From Cryptomeria japonica (Eukaryota > Streptophyta > Pinopsida > Cupressales > Cupressaceae), in contig NC_081407.1 of the NCBI RefSeq assembly GCF_030272615.1, positions 102,777,897 through 102,841,896 on the forward strand: a DNA stretch of 64,000 bases, read 5' to 3'. Of the stretch, positions 10,734 through 23,344 are shown piece after piece. How positions within the stretch are numbered: position 1 is the stretch's first letter; every line of letters begins with the position of its first letter. Both the position numbers and the translations under genes were made by a program. Below the pieces are notes generated by a model. That model saw only the letters and a list, made by a program, of their open reading frames with translations, had not been told where the DNA came from and did no database searches.

Positions 10734-12807
10734 TTTTGTTATGGGAGTTAGGAGGTTGGTCGAACCAAATAAAACAAGCGGATATAATCCAAATTTCACT
10801 TCATTGTAGGGGTTGGAGGATTGTAAATGCAAGAGCAAGTTTTTGGTTTGTGAAGCAATCTTGTTTCCACTAGTTTTTTACAATTTTGTCTTGATTTCCT
10901 TGCTTGTACGGTCCAGTATGGACTAGATGGTGTCAAATCATTGCCATATTTGTATTTCCATTGTAGTTTATTTCAATAAGGTTGATTTTTAGGTTTTATT
11001 GTTCTATCTTGTAGAGATTTCTCTCAATCTTTGCAACTAGGAGCAAAACCCTTGCAAGTAGGGTTTAAGAGCAAGAAATGGCTCTAGCCTAGGCATTCTT
11101 TGATGGCACCTGTTGAAATCACTAAGAATGATAGTTTAGGGTTTGCACATAGGTTTTGAATAGGTTTTTTGATGTTGCAAGTCCAAGAGGAGGAGAAATA
11201 ATGAAGGCCTAGGCTCACCGTTGGGAGTAGATGAGTTAGGACAACAAGTAAAGTGTGATTTGTGAGCACATGGAGATTGGTGCAGGCCCAAGTGGCATAT
11301 GAATGGAAATCCCTTTGATTTCCATTTGAGTTTCCCAAGGTTTTTAGAGAAGGATATTTGAATGGTGAAGGGTTCTAGACCAATTTTGTCAATCCACCGA
11401 TTAGGCCTAAAACCCCACAAAATAGTGTAGCATTGGAAAACATACTTGTATGGATAAACCAGATACACTTTTCCATTATTTTCTATGACTTCTAAAAGGG
11501 TACTCAAATCCATGATTTATTCCTAGGCTTGTTTGGGACATTTTCAAATTAAACCCCTAAAACTGCCTAGGGAGGGCTAATGCAATTAGGCCTATTTAGG
11601 TGCCGGTAGAGACCTAGAAGGCTTGAGAGACCAAGGTAATGTATTTGGTGAGTCTAAAACTTAAAAAAACATTGAAGACACCTTATTAATGCATTGGGAA
11701 ACCATAAGAAGAGATTGTGTGTTAAGATCCTTGCAGGAGTGGTTGGAGCCTAGGAGATGAGAGTGTGAGTAACTGAGGTGACAACCTCAAGTGGTGGAGT
11801 TTATTTTTCTAGAAACCATTGGATATACCTAGGAGGCAAGTCAAGAAGGTTCAGACCTTGGAGGTCTCATTGTCATAACCCCTGCCAAGTGCCATAGGAA
11901 GGACTTGAGTAGTTGTAGGGTTGAGTAGGACAAGTCGCTCAAGAAACTAAAACAAAAAAGGCTCCAAGACTCTCTGCATCAAGAGGTTATTGACTTATGT
12001 TATCTAGATGAGTATGAAAAAATCAATGACAACACAAAATCATATTTAAAACATCTCCCCCTTTGTCATTGATGGAAACTTTGATTCTACTCACATCATC
12101 TTGAAATCTGCATTTTCAACTCCTTCCTCAACCTCTGTTCAATTTTAAGTCCTCATTGACAAGACTACGATGCCTTAGGTGCCCTGGTACTCGTGATTGG
12201 GACCCAAAATAGGACCCCTCATTTCTTGCCTCATGTGTGAGAAAAAAAAATTAGCTTCATGTCAGTCAGCTCCAAAAATTTAAACATTTGAAGGGGTCTA
12301 CCTACAACTCAAGTGATCCCTTAATTATAAAATCAATTCAATTACAAGTGAACAAGAAATCAAGCATTCATCAAGCATTGAAGGAGAATTCAAGTTAAAG
12401 CACAACATTCATGATCAACATTCTACATGACATCCTAAAACCTTGTGTGAAGATTCAAGAAAGATTCATCAAGGTATCATGTTCAATTTCAAGCATTTTT
12501 AGATTAGATCTATCCTTTCTGTCAAAAGGAAAACATTATACTTCAAGGTTAATTCACAACCCAAGGTTTGACCTAGGAAATCCCCCATCAAAAAACCTAT
12601 TTTCATCATTTTGTGTGTAGGAAATTGATTCAGGAGTTACGCGTGAAGAATTTGGCAAAGTAAATGATGAAAATCAAACTCAAATTTTGATGGCATGAAA
12701 AGCAGAAGACTAGGCCAGTTCACACCTCCTAGTCCCAAGAATGTTTGACAACCTTTTGATTATATATTCTATGTACCATCCTAATCCAAAAAGAATTCAT
12801 TTTTTCT
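10734..12807. other. Spacer without a recognisable gene
   Basis: No open frame here looks like a known protein. Overlapping minus-strand frames at 11084-11513 have low complexity and no homology I recognise. The part from about 11.1 to 12.05 kb may be a decayed LTR, because it ends at the PPT-like junction described next. Confidence 0.5.
12030..12066 (-). other. Orphan copia-like polypurine tract / 3' LTR junction
   Basis: On the minus strand a purine tract, ACAAAGGGGGAGA (12054-12066), abuts TGTTTTAAATATG (LTR-like start at 12053). This is the usual join of internal region to 3' LTR in plant copia elements. No coding region survives on the 5' side (to the right), so it would be a remnant. 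Confidence 0.4.
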
Positions 12808-14235
12808 ACATCCGACGGGTGGAGGATCTGGTTGATCTGCACCTCCTAGTCCTAACAATTCTACTTGAACACTCAATGACATGAGAAGAGATATGACTTC
12901 TAGGTCTACTAAGGAGATGCTTACTATTAGTCATATGATAAGAGAAAAGAGAAGAAATGTGAATACTACTAGCTAAAAAGCTATGTAATGTTGGGTGATT
13001 CATGCGACATCATGGATTTCATTGGCTAGCAAGTTGTGTTATGCTAGGTGATCCATGATACCGAATATTAACAAACAAAACCATTTGTTCGCAAGACAAT
13101 CCATAAACTCTACTACAAAATGGTTGTTGTAGTGACACAAAATACAAAAAACAATAATAACCAACACTTTCAAAGGTGTAAACAACAACAATGATCACAC
13201 TAGCAATCCATGCTATTCCAAGTAACCTTTAACGAATCTCAAAAAAATGATAACCATGCCCTAGGGGGCGCTATGCAACACAACACTTCTAGTTTGAGGC
13301 TATAACATAAATAAATTAACATGAGAAAAAAGGAGAGCTCATATGCCTCCCCTTAAGATGTCAACATACCTCTAGGTTGATATCTTAAGGTAGATAGCAA
13401 TCAAGGATAAGCACCTTCAACAAAAAGAAGTTACCCTTAATAAACATACATGCATTCCAAGCTAGGAAGAAAGATCCGTATACGTGCCTCATTGCTATAA
13501 GAAAGGAAGAGATAGTTGTAAACATCTGACAGGTGGAGGATTTGGTTGATCCGCACCTCCTAGTCCCAACAATTCTACTTGAACACTCAGTCATAGGAGA
13601 AGAGATATGACTTCTAAGTCTACTAAGGAGATGCTTACTATTAGTCATATGATAAGAGAAAAGAGAAGAAACATGAATACTACTAGCTAACAAGTTGTGT
13701 AATGTTGGGTGATTCATGTTACATCATGGATTTCATTGGCTAGCAAGTTGTGTTATGCTAGGTGATCCATGATAGAGAAGATTAACAAACAAAACCATTT
13801 GTTCGCAAGACAATCCAAAAAATCTACTACAAAATGGTTGTTGTAGTGACACAAAACACAAACAACAATAATAACCAACACTTTCAAAGGTGTAAACAAC
13901 AACAATGATCACACTAGAAATCCATGCTATTCCAAGTAACCTTTAACGAATCTCAAAAAAATGATAACCATGCCCTAGGGGGTGCTATGTAACACAACAC
14001 TTCTAGTTTGAGGATATAACATAAATGAATTAACACAAGAAAAAAGGAGAGCTCATATGCCTCCCCTTAAGATGTCAACATACCTCTAGGTTGATATCTT
14101 AAGGTAGATAGCGAGCAAGGATAAGCACCTTCAACACCAAGAAGATACCCTTAATAAACATGCATGCATTCCAAGCTAGGAAGAAAGATCCTTGTACATG
14201 CCTCATTGCTATAAGAAAGGAAGAGATAGTTGTAA
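12808..14235. repeat. 714-bp tandem duplication, two copies
   Basis: Copy 1 is 12808-13521 and copy 2 is 13522-14235. Two landmarks (GGTGGAGGA at 12818/13532 and TGCATTCCAAG at 13451/14165) are both offset by exactly 714 bp, so the copies are essentially free of net indels. Differences are scattered substitutions. Each copy contains an imperfect hairpin, CTTAAGATGTCAAC...GTTGATATCTTAAG. Frames at 12806-13003 and 13385-13717 are by-products of the repeat and are not called as genes. Confidence 0.9.
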
Positions 14236-15995
14236 AAGAGATGTTTTTCAACAAGTGTAAAGGGATCATTTTAAATAGGGAGCAAGAGATCTTTTCCTAA
14301 AGATGTCTACCTCCAAAAATAGAGGAGATATTTAATAAAGATATCATCTTTTAAATTAAGAAATGGGCAAGAGATTAAGAATACAAAACTTCCATATTGC
14401 TAGGAAATGGTATCCTTGATGAAGGATTGCACACTTTCTATCACTAAGGAGAGATCATTCATAAAATACATACTATTTCAACAAAGAAAGAGGTCCTAAT
14501 CAAGGAACACACATGTCCAAGCAAGGAGAGAATTTGGATTGAGGACAATTCTATGCAAGAAATGATATCAAGTTATAAAAGATAAAAATCAACAAAGGTA
14601 AAGTGAATCCTTAAAAAAGAGGAACAATTGACAACTATTATTCTTGCTCCATAATGTAGAGACAAGAAGAACTAGGCTACTACATTGCCTCCCGAGTATG
14701 ATTGCACATGAAATCGTACGTAGTACCATGAATGACAATGAGCCCCTAATAGGTAATTTTGTCCTCATTTTGTTTATGTTTTTTTCTTCAATTTTTCAAG
14801 GGGAGAGTAATAAAGTTGGCTTTAAGAAACTCATACAAAATTATCTCTTGTTGTGATTAAAAGTTGTTGGAAAAGTCATAGATATATTAGACGACAAGGG
14901 AGGGGATGTCAACAAAGGAGGAGGATAGAAACCTAAATCTTCTTTAGAAAAATGTAATGTATATTTCTCATGAACCTCCACACTTCATTGCACACATCCT
15001 AAATCATGTCCATTGCATCCATGTTTATAATTAAATGTGGTATTTAAATCATGTCTAGAGGAGTGTGTTCATTCATATTTTCAAAGTTTAAAGATCCTCA
15101 ACCATCATCAAGACATGTGTTGGAAGAAGGGGTTGGAATAGATTTAGAAGAAGCTTGAATAATTGACACATAAAACTTCCTTGAGACTTCATATTTGGAT
15201 AGAGGGACCTTATATCAAATTAAGTAAGGCATGAGAGTGATATATGTATTAGTGTAATTATTATACTTTTTGAATATTTATCCTTAGTATAATATTGGAA
15301 ATAGTATCTTATACTAATTAGGGAGTTGTAATTAGGATATTATTTTCCAATAATTAGTTGTTGATCTCATTATTTAAGACACAAATGATTTTCATCATTT
15401 TTAGATATGAAATAAGAGGAATTTGAGGTTGCATCATCATACGCCCATTTTCTAAGGACTCTTGCCAATTTTTTGAGATAATGTTAGCAAGCTAAACATT
15501 CTGATTTTGAATCTAATTTGGTGTTAGATCATCATAATTTGATTGTATATGCATTCTTGGCTATCATTCTTTCACTTGCAGTCAATTGTAGTTGTATTTT
15601 TATTTGAAATATGTGATGGTTCACCTCTATACCAAACTGAAAACTTCTGAGACAACAATCTGCATAACACGCAATAGTAGCGAACAACATAACACACATA
15701 TTTGACAATGAATATTTCTTGTTTTCCACTCATCATTGGACAAGGGATATTACACAATCATACTAAATAGATTTCAAACCCCATAATTCATATAGAGAAC
15801 AACAAATTTTCTTGCCTAAAGGAATAGCTTCATGAAAATTGACATCAGTTGGGAATATGATATCCAAATTTTAAAAAATAAATAGACATTGGAATGTTGA
15901 TTCTATGATATAAAACATCTTTAAAACATGTACCCTGGCAATTGCAGTTACAACATGTGACAAAATTCCTCTATTATTTATTCTATGATAGATGT
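14236..15995. other. Spacer without a recognisable gene
   Basis: AT-rich sequence with no frame that I recognise. The stretch 15230-15400 has repeated words (TTAGTATAATATTGGAA / GGATATTATTTTCCAAT, partly inverted) that could be the stem of an old MITE, but I cannot define ends. Confidence 0.4.
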
Positions 15996-16100
15996 TCATA
16001 CCTTGTTCCAAAACTTCCAATTTCTCTGAGGCAGTCTGTCAAATAGTGAGTGTGCCATTTCAAAGATCCCATTTTTGCACAGGCTAGGGGATGTTGACAG
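15996..16100 (-). pseudogene. Fragment of a PPR protein
   Basis: The minus strand reads ALSTSPSLCKNGIFEMAH, then SLFDRLPQRNWKFWNKV and a stop. The block LFD-R-(M/L)-P-Q-R-N...W is the end of a pentatricopeptide repeat of PLS-type plant PPR proteins, which bind organellar RNA. Only one repeat is present, with no flanking repeats, so it is a scrap. The same ALSTSPSLCKNG-type sequence occurs near 38670-38715 beside the larger PPR pseudogene, which suggests both come from related loci. Confidence 0.5.
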
Positions 16101-16139
16101 AGCTTTACACATGTGCCTAGACCAATGAAAAATTAGAAC

Positions 16140-17225
16140 ACTAGTACATTCAGCGCTGATTTCCGACGGCCGTTTGTTGGATTTTCGACGAATTTTCATC
16201 GGAGTGTCGACAAAATCCATTGTCAAAAACTCTGCATCAGATTGGTTGACGATGCCATGCCCATTGGAAATTTGACAATCCAATGGACTCTACCGACAAT
16301 CAAAGAAGTCATCGGTCGAAAGCTTGGTATTCATCGTAATTCCGACGATGATCATTTTTATAAAAAAAAAATAATTATCATCGATATTAAAGAGCCATCG
16401 AAGGAAGGAAATGCTGAAAGGACTCACCGAAGATAATAACTTCATCAACAAAAGATATCGAAGAAAGTAGAGAGGGTCTTCATCGACTGGAAAAGTTCTC
16501 GAGGAAATAATATTATCGGTGCAACATAAAAAGGATCCACCAAAAGGAGCGTTTTCATCAAAAGAATAATATCGATCAAACAAAAAGAAGCTACATCGAT
16601 AAAATATATCGATGAGGATATAGATTTCGAGGAGGTTAAACTTCATCGACAAAAGATATCAAAGAAAGAAAAGAGGGTCTTCATCGATGGGAAAAGTTCT
16701 CGAGGAAATAATACTATCGGTGCAACATAAAAAGGACCCACCGAAAGGAGCGTTTTCATCGAAAGAATAATATTGATCAGACAAAAGGAAGCTACATCGA
16801 TAAAAGATATCGATGAGGATATAGTTTTCGAGGAGGTTAAAAGGCATGTTCTTGATATGTGTGGTTTTGCTGACGTAACTTTATCGGTGAAGAACGATAA
16901 AGGAAAATAAAGAAAAGCTTCGGTGAGATAATAGACTCATTCATCGACGGGGCATAGTGATATCAATGAAAGAAGTATTTTGATGGAAAAATAAAGGAGG
17001 ACACCAAAGCCCAAGGTTTCTTTGACATAAGACCCGATGGATATCAGATATGTTTCAATGAGGAGATAGCCATACTGACCGAATACAGTATTTCGATGAA
17101 GGGAAAAAATACTTGATCGAAGTAATATTTGAAACAAAAGTATTGTCGATAGAAACAAAGAGATCGATGGACTAAAGAAACAAATGATCGAAAGACATAT
17201 CCTCATCGAAATGATTATTGATTGT
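16140..17225. repeat. ATCGAT-rich degenerate array upstream of family copy 1
   Basis: About 1.1 kb is packed with imperfect words such as CATCGATAAAAGATATCGATGAGG, TCATCGACAAAAGATATCGAAG and TATCGATGAGGA, with CpG-containing palindromes ATCGAT/TCGA every 15-40 bp. It ends about 250 bp before the coding frame at 17480. A related array lies upstream of the second family copy at 21825-22345, which points to a shared regulatory or LTR/leader origin. Confidence 0.75.
16441..16842. repeat. 201-bp tandem duplication inside the ATCGAT array
   Basis: Copy 1 is about 16441-16641 and copy 2 about 16642-16842. The landmark AGAGGGTCTTCATCGA occurs at 16471 and 16672, an offset of 201 bp. Copies share over 90% by eye and both hold the ATAAAAAGGA(T/C)CCACC and GGAGCGTTTTCATC segments. 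Confidence 0.85.
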
Positions 17226-17479
17226 CATGAAAATCATAAACAAATCCTAGGGAACGTCACATCGCCATTAAATTCAAACGTGTGCCTGAGTGACCATTGT
17301 CCAAAGTGCCAATACTAATTGATTAAATACGCCATAAGTAGTGGATCAACCATCAAAGGGCACAACATTAAGGAATTCACAGGTGATGAACTGAAAAATA
17401 GGAATTGGGCGAATTCACAGATAAAGCTCAGTAATTCCAAGTAAGTTGTTTGCACATAGACCTCTTTTTCAAATTTCAA

Positions 17480-20400
17480 ATGGAATCATCATCTAAAACT
17501 AATAAGACCAGAAAGGGAAAAGAACCTATCACTGTAGAAGAAAAACCTAAAAGACAGAACAGGGAAGGGCATTCTTTGGCCCAATACCTAATTGACCAAT
17601 GCCCATCATCCAGTTTGAGGTCCAAGAAGATTAGAGCTGATGATGAAGGCCTGGAGGACTAGTTTGAGGATCTTGGAGACATATGGATAGAGTTGAGAGG
17701 GTATTAATTATTCATATATCATGGGTACAATAGAAGAGTTTCCCCTCAACCTATCAACAATTTATGGTGATTGAAATTAGGAAGGTTAGCTATGGCTAAT
17801 GTATTCATGAATGTGGAGCTCATGAAGGCATTGGAAAACAATTATGACCCTAAAACCAGGACCATATATAACTACATGGGTGAGCCAATTCTTGCAATCA
17901 CAAAGGAGGTTATTGACACCGTGTTCGAGTTGGATTTGGGATTTGAAGAATTGATTGACCTCAAGAAGTTAACAAGTGAATATTTTAACCTAGAGCACAT
18001 TTAAAAAACGTGGAGACTCCCTATACATAGACCTAGGAATGCAGGGTCCTTAGTGCCACTAGGTCAGGATGACAAAGCTCCCTATGATGTCAACTCTTTC
18101 CATCCATATTTCAAGTATACCTATTACTGTGTTGCCCAAGTGCTAGGGAATAAAGCCCATCCTTTGATGGATATTGCAGCCATGGTCATTTGTGCCGATT
18201 TGAAGTCTAAGGACCCCCGCTTCTTTGATTTTTTTGCTTATTTGGTTGAGGTTTTGAATCATGGGTTAGAAAAGTTAAAGGGGGATGTCATCAATGTTCA
18301 TTTCAAGCATTATTCCTTACTTATGCATTTGCTATTGTATGTGGGCCAAGATGAAGGGTTATGGCCAAAAGAGTTATGTGTTAGGACATATGACAATGTT
18401 GGGATGAGAAAACCAGTGCAACTATGGGTTTCTTCATGGGACCAAAGGTATGTGAATAATCAATATTTGCATTTTGAGGAGTTCTTTGTCAAGTCATTAT
18501 ATAGACTATTGGGATGCCCGTGTGATCATGCCCTTGCACCAGAGGTTCAAAGATTCCTAAGACCAAAAGATTTCACTGAAGATCCCTCAATTGAACATAA
18601 TTGGGGAGATTGGTATTGTTTTTTAGACCACACACAAGTCAAGGTATACGGGTTCGAAGGGAGACCATACTTATTACCACTTACAGTCCCTAACAAAGTG
18701 GCTTGTCTGGAAATTGTGAGGCAACTGTCAATACTGAGTATAGAACATCTGACAAGCCATGGAAAACAATAAATTGTACCTGGGTTGTTAGTATTTTCAG
18801 ATTTTATTGTGAAAAGTTCAGAGAGTTATGGCCTGTTGTAGACAAAATTGGATTATTATGGCATGGCTATGGGGGATCCAAGGCCCAATTTCGATCCTGA
18901 AGGATACATAAGGATAGCCCGTTCATCACAAAAGCTGAAGGCTGGAGAGCATAAATCTTACCTACCGGATGACCTCATTAAGAACATTGGCAAAGAAGAG
19001 GCCAAAGTGAAGCGAATAAAGTTTGAGAAAGCAATGCAGGCTTATAAATGGAAGCTTTATAGAAGGAAAATGGATGAGAACGTGCTACAAAAGATTGAAG
19101 ACCCCTTGGAGTTTGCCAACAAACTTGTGGAGCATGAATTGGAAATACTTGAGGGAGTTCTGCCTCATGTTTTTAGGGATTACATTGATACTATTAGGAA
19201 TATAGAGCCTTTGGCTCATATGTCTCCTTCTTCCCCATCTAGCATCATTCCATTCACTCCTTGAGAGGATTAACCCCTTGGTTATGCAAAGGATACATTG
19301 ATAGACTTGGCAATGGGACAACTGAATGTCTGAGAAGTGGCTAACATCAGATTCCTAGAGCATGAGGATTTCATTGCTGATAGTGTCTTCATTGCTTCCA
19401 AGGATTTCACCACATTCCTCTATCAACATAAAGGATCTCAAATTAGGAATAACATGAGAAATAGTGAAGAAGAGCAGCAGCTTCAAAAGTTACAAGAGGA
19501 GATGGATCTTGTGATGAGAGAAATGACACCTGAGAAGGGAAGATAGTTGCTTAAGGAAGCTGGTGTGCTATTATACTCTGGATGGGACATGAACTCTGCC
19601 TTGTTGTTTGATGGATTCCTCAAGAAATAGGACCCAAGTAGGCAAATGATGCCAAAAGAGATTGATAAACTCTTTAGAGGATCGGGATATGATCTAGATC
19701 GAAAGGCTCTTCTATAGTGGGCTATCTATCCCAAAGATAAAAGAGCTATATTGGTTGATACAGAAGAAGCTTTTGGACATTTGATGGTGCAGCAGGTTGG
19801 AAAGACTGACCCTAGAACAACTGCCAAACTAAATTTGGATGTCGCTAGACTGAACCAAGATCAGATACAATTTCTGGTCTGAGAAAATTGTACATACAAA
19901 AGCCTATATGAGAAAATCGATGAAGAAAAACAGAGGCTGCAAGCAAGATTGCTTCAGATTGATACAAGTACCAATCAAACAAGGATGACATATGATGTTG
20001 ACAGAGATGCCATGGATGCCTTGATAGACGCTATGTATTGGAGGAATAGGGCCGAAAAGACATCTCAGCAACTAAAAAAGGAACAACAAAAGATGGATAA
20101 GTTAGTTCTTGAGGTTGTTGACCATAGATTCAAAAGTATGATGCAGGTTGCAGAAATCTATTGGAAGACATATATTGGAACAGTCAAAGCTATGAAAGAG
20201 CATGAAGGGCTCAGGTCTCGGTTGGAAGGCTTGATGAATGACAACAGTCTGATGAATCCAAGTGAGAAAATTGAAGCCGAGGCTCACTTGAAGTCCCATG
20301 ATGAATTGGCAAATCAATTAAGGAAAGAGCATTAGAGGCTGGATGATGGGAATACCCCTAGGGTGCCCTCTTTTTACAGTAATGGTGAGTTAGTATCGTT

Positions 20401-20635
20401 GGAACAGTGGAAACAAGAGTTCAATGATGAGAAGAATTGAGCAGTAGTAGAGTTGGATTGGGACAAAGATTTGTCACTTTGTGTTAGCAATATTCTATCC
20501 AATCATTTCTAGATAGAAAGCGACATGAGGACACTAAACAATGACATTCTAATGTATAAAGATGATAAGTACATTGAACACATAGGAATGCTAAACTTGT
20601 TTATCTTCCAGTTTGTTAACAAAAGTGCTAATTAA
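17480..20635 (+). pseudogene. Unrecognised retroelement-type protein, copy 1 (about 1,050 codons, 16 stops, no indel)
   Basis: I do not recognise this protein. Starting at ATG 17480 (MESSSKTNKTRKGKEP), one frame runs to TAA 20633-20635 with in-frame stops at 17660, 17705, 17768, 18002, 18770, 18839, 19262, 19271, 19331, 19544, 19628, 19715, 19880, 20333, 20438 and 20510. Every one is one C-to-T change from CAG, CAA or CGA. Parts in order: a basic head; a module with VFMNVELMKALENNYD and ITKEVIDTVFELD; a hydrophobic domain with YYCVAQVLGNKA and HYSLLMHLLLYVGQDEG; a block RFLRPKDF...HNWGDWYCF; GFEGRPYLLPLTVP; then a charged, probably coiled-coil tail with MTPEKGR. It aligns along its length with the gene at 23345-26971. 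The hydrophobic domain resembles in pattern the Pfam 'putative plant transposon protein' family (Transposase_32), which I hold at low confidence. Confidence 0.7.
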
Positions 20636-21824
20636 TAGTTATGTGTTGAAAAGCCACGATGCTTGGTGATAATGTATACCCTCATATAAATGAGGGAATT
20701 TTTGTAGCAATAAGGATCATTAGAAAAGAAGTAGAATATAGCCTCAGGTTTACTATTGTACCATTTTGTGAACATACATAATATAATCAGTTGTCTTTCC
20801 TTTGTGTATATGTTGTGGATTACTACATCTTTCTGTAGGCAGTTGCTTGTGATATTATCTAAAGGAGATAAGGTTACTTGTGTTCTTCTAGTAAAACTGT
20901 GTTTCATATTGTGGATTTGAATAAAAGATTTACTTGCGAATATAGTTTTGTATATAGTGCGCATGCATATTATCTCAACCATGGTGTACCTGCATATGTT
21001 TATAGTTTTGTTTATAGGTGGAAAGCCTGATGTTCAATGTCAAACTTGGTTGCTTTGATACCATATGTAATATTCCATTAATTCTATACTTAAAGAAAAT
21101 AAATTGTGATCTATATTAAGATAAAAAATTGAGCATTTCAAAATAAAACATAACTACTTCAGTTGAAGGAGAAAACTAACTAAATGTTCTACAACATAAT
21201 AAGAATCTAACTAATTTATCTAAAAGGAAGGTAATCTTTTAACGATAAAAAACATTGAACAAATATTATTAAGCTAATCAATATGAGAAAGGAATTCAAA
21301 TGGCAAGTTTCATTTTTGAGGGAAGAGATAAAGGTTCAGAGTTTACTGTTATCATTGTTTAAAAAATGGGTATTCTTTTCCATAATTGGCTAAGTCTATG
21401 AAGTTCTTGGGTCTGGTATGGCCTTGTGACTTCTATTGCTTTGGGTCCTAAAGAGGGTTTAGGGTTTAGGTTTAATCACTTTCAAAATGTCTGAGAAAAA
21501 ACCCTTATAATTCTATTTTCGTGTTACTTTATTCACTTAAGTAATGGGTCCTTTTGTCATGCAAAGTGTTCCCCCCATTGTTTTTTACCTAGGCGGTCCT
21601 TTTAAATGTTTTAATTTTTATTCACCTTTAAATTGCCTTTTCTAATGACTGTCGGGCCTTGTAATTGTCGCACAACTCTCAGTCAATCGAATGGCCTGTG
21701 TGGATTCGTGAACTCAACATGCCTGAAAGTTACCTATCGCATAGTAGTGAAAAGGTTTGGCAGGACCCAGCGATAAGGACTTCTTTCTTGGCTAAAATCA
21801 TTCTATCAAAGTATCTAAGATACA
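20636..21824. other. Spacer with an orphan tRNA-Met primer-binding site
   Basis: No gene is recognised. On the minus strand 21052-21063 reads TGGTATCAAAGC, one transition (G to A) from the copia-type PBS TGGTATCAGAGC. It is preceded, after two bases, by an LTR-like end GGAATATTACA (LTR would start at 21066 and extend right). No copia coding sequence follows on the left, so it would be a remnant with its body deleted. Confidence 0.35.
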
Positions 21825-22345
21825 AACAGTATCGATGAGACCCAGTGATGTCTCATTGATATAAAAGGGGCATCGAAGAAAGCAAATGCCGATGAACTTC
21901 AGAAAGGACTCATCGAAGATAGTAACTCCATCGATAAAAGATATCGAGGAAAGTGGAGATGGTTCTCATCGACAAGAAAAGGTCTTTGAGGATATAGAAC
22001 TATCAATGCAAAAAGACTCACCGAAAAAGATGGTCCCACCAACAAAAGGTATCGAAGAAAGAAAAGGTGGCCCCCACTGATGAGAAAAGGCTTTTGAAGA
22101 AACAATATCATCAATGCAAGATAAAGAAGATTCACCGAAAGAAGTATTCTCATCGAAAAAGTGATATCGATAAAATAGAAGAAAACTACATCAATGAATG
22201 ATATCGATAAGGATATGAGTTTTGATGGGAGGACAAAAGAAGTCACTGAAGTCCAAAGTCTCTTTGACATGAAACCTGACAGACAGCAAAAAGATTTCGA
22301 TGAGAATGAGTTTCGGGGAGACTAAAAGGCATGTCTCCGATACAC
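21825..22345. repeat. ATCGAT-rich array upstream of family copy 2
   Basis: Words such as CTCATCGAAGATAGTAACTC, CATCGATAAAAGATATCGAG and GATATCGATAAGGATATGAG repeat as in the 16-17 kb array, in the same orientation relative to the downstream gene. The two arrays share phrases such as GAAAGGACTCA(C/T)CGAAGATA at 16416 and 21902, so they are homologous and not merely similar in composition. The distance to the coding frame is about 1 kb here against 0.25 kb for copy 1. Confidence 0.7.
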
Positions 22346-23344
22346 ATGGTTTCATCGATAGAAGCCATCTCTCTTTGGAAGAAATCATCATTTTCATTTT
22401 CTTTGTAGAGCTCGATAGCGATGTGTTGAATGCCACCTGGCTCTAAAAGTGGTTGAGGTCCTGTCTAAGGTGTAACCAGTAGTTATGTGGGAATAGTAAA
22501 AGGGAACACATGGCGGATTAAGGGTGGAAATAAAAGGAGTTTCCAGGGCTAATGGCTGAGTGCCATGTGGAGTTTATTAACCGAAGAACAAGTGGGGTAA
22601 GTAATTCCCAGGTAAAGGGCCCACTTAAAAGGCATTCATCTCAAGATTGATCCAACACTTCTCGTTGTTTCGTGGCCCTAAGATACCCACAACTTAACCT
22701 CAATGAAATGGTGAAAACCATTAGTTGTCAAGATGAGGCATGGTTAATTAAAAGGATTGACGGTCCCAGTTGGATTTAAAGGCTGGGTGATTTGAGTTTG
22801 ATCTAACGCTTGGCGTGGCCTCGTAAAGGAAAAGTGAATGACTATTAAAGTCCACGAAGTGTCGAAAAGGAGGTAGGGCCCAACACTAAAGAAAACAGAT
22901 CAAATGAAGATAAAGGTGATGCAAGTTCTCATGATCCAAGGGCCGGCATTGTTTCATGAAAGAAAAGAGCATAGGTTTTATGTTCTGCGAAATAGCGAAA
23001 GAGCGAAACAGAAGAAAGACTTAGAGGAATTATGACCCATTGGAGCCAGTTTTGAATTCGATTTGGCGAATTCAATTCTGAAAAGAAAGCCGAAGCATGC
23101 AGAGTTAATTTCTAAAACTTAAATGCCAACTTATCCTTTTTGAGTCCGCATCAACTTGATTGCTAAGTATTGTTTCACCGAAGTTTGTTGTAGGGCAAAT
23201 TGTTGCAGAGTGATTTTCTTTAGGCAAATAATTAGGTTTCTTGTGCTTTTCTTGATAACTCTTGGTTTGTTCTCAAATACTGCTATGTGAATTACTTCAT
23301 TAGAGGTCTATGCTAGTTGCTAGTGGTATAATTGTTTGACCAAA
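22346..23344 (+). other. Leader or LTR-like region before family copy 2
   Basis: About 1 kb with no open frame of note. It shares the phrase GGCGAATTCA with the region just before copy 1 (17408 and 23064). It probably belongs to the same element type as the gene that follows, but I found no clear LTR ends, PBS or TATA box. Confidence 0.35.

Noticed and set aside
16290-16847. Two similar minus-strand frames with Phe/Tyr-rich products
   Set aside because: They arise from the 201-bp duplicated ATCGAT array. The similarity is that of the DNA repeat and no protein-like conservation pattern is seen.
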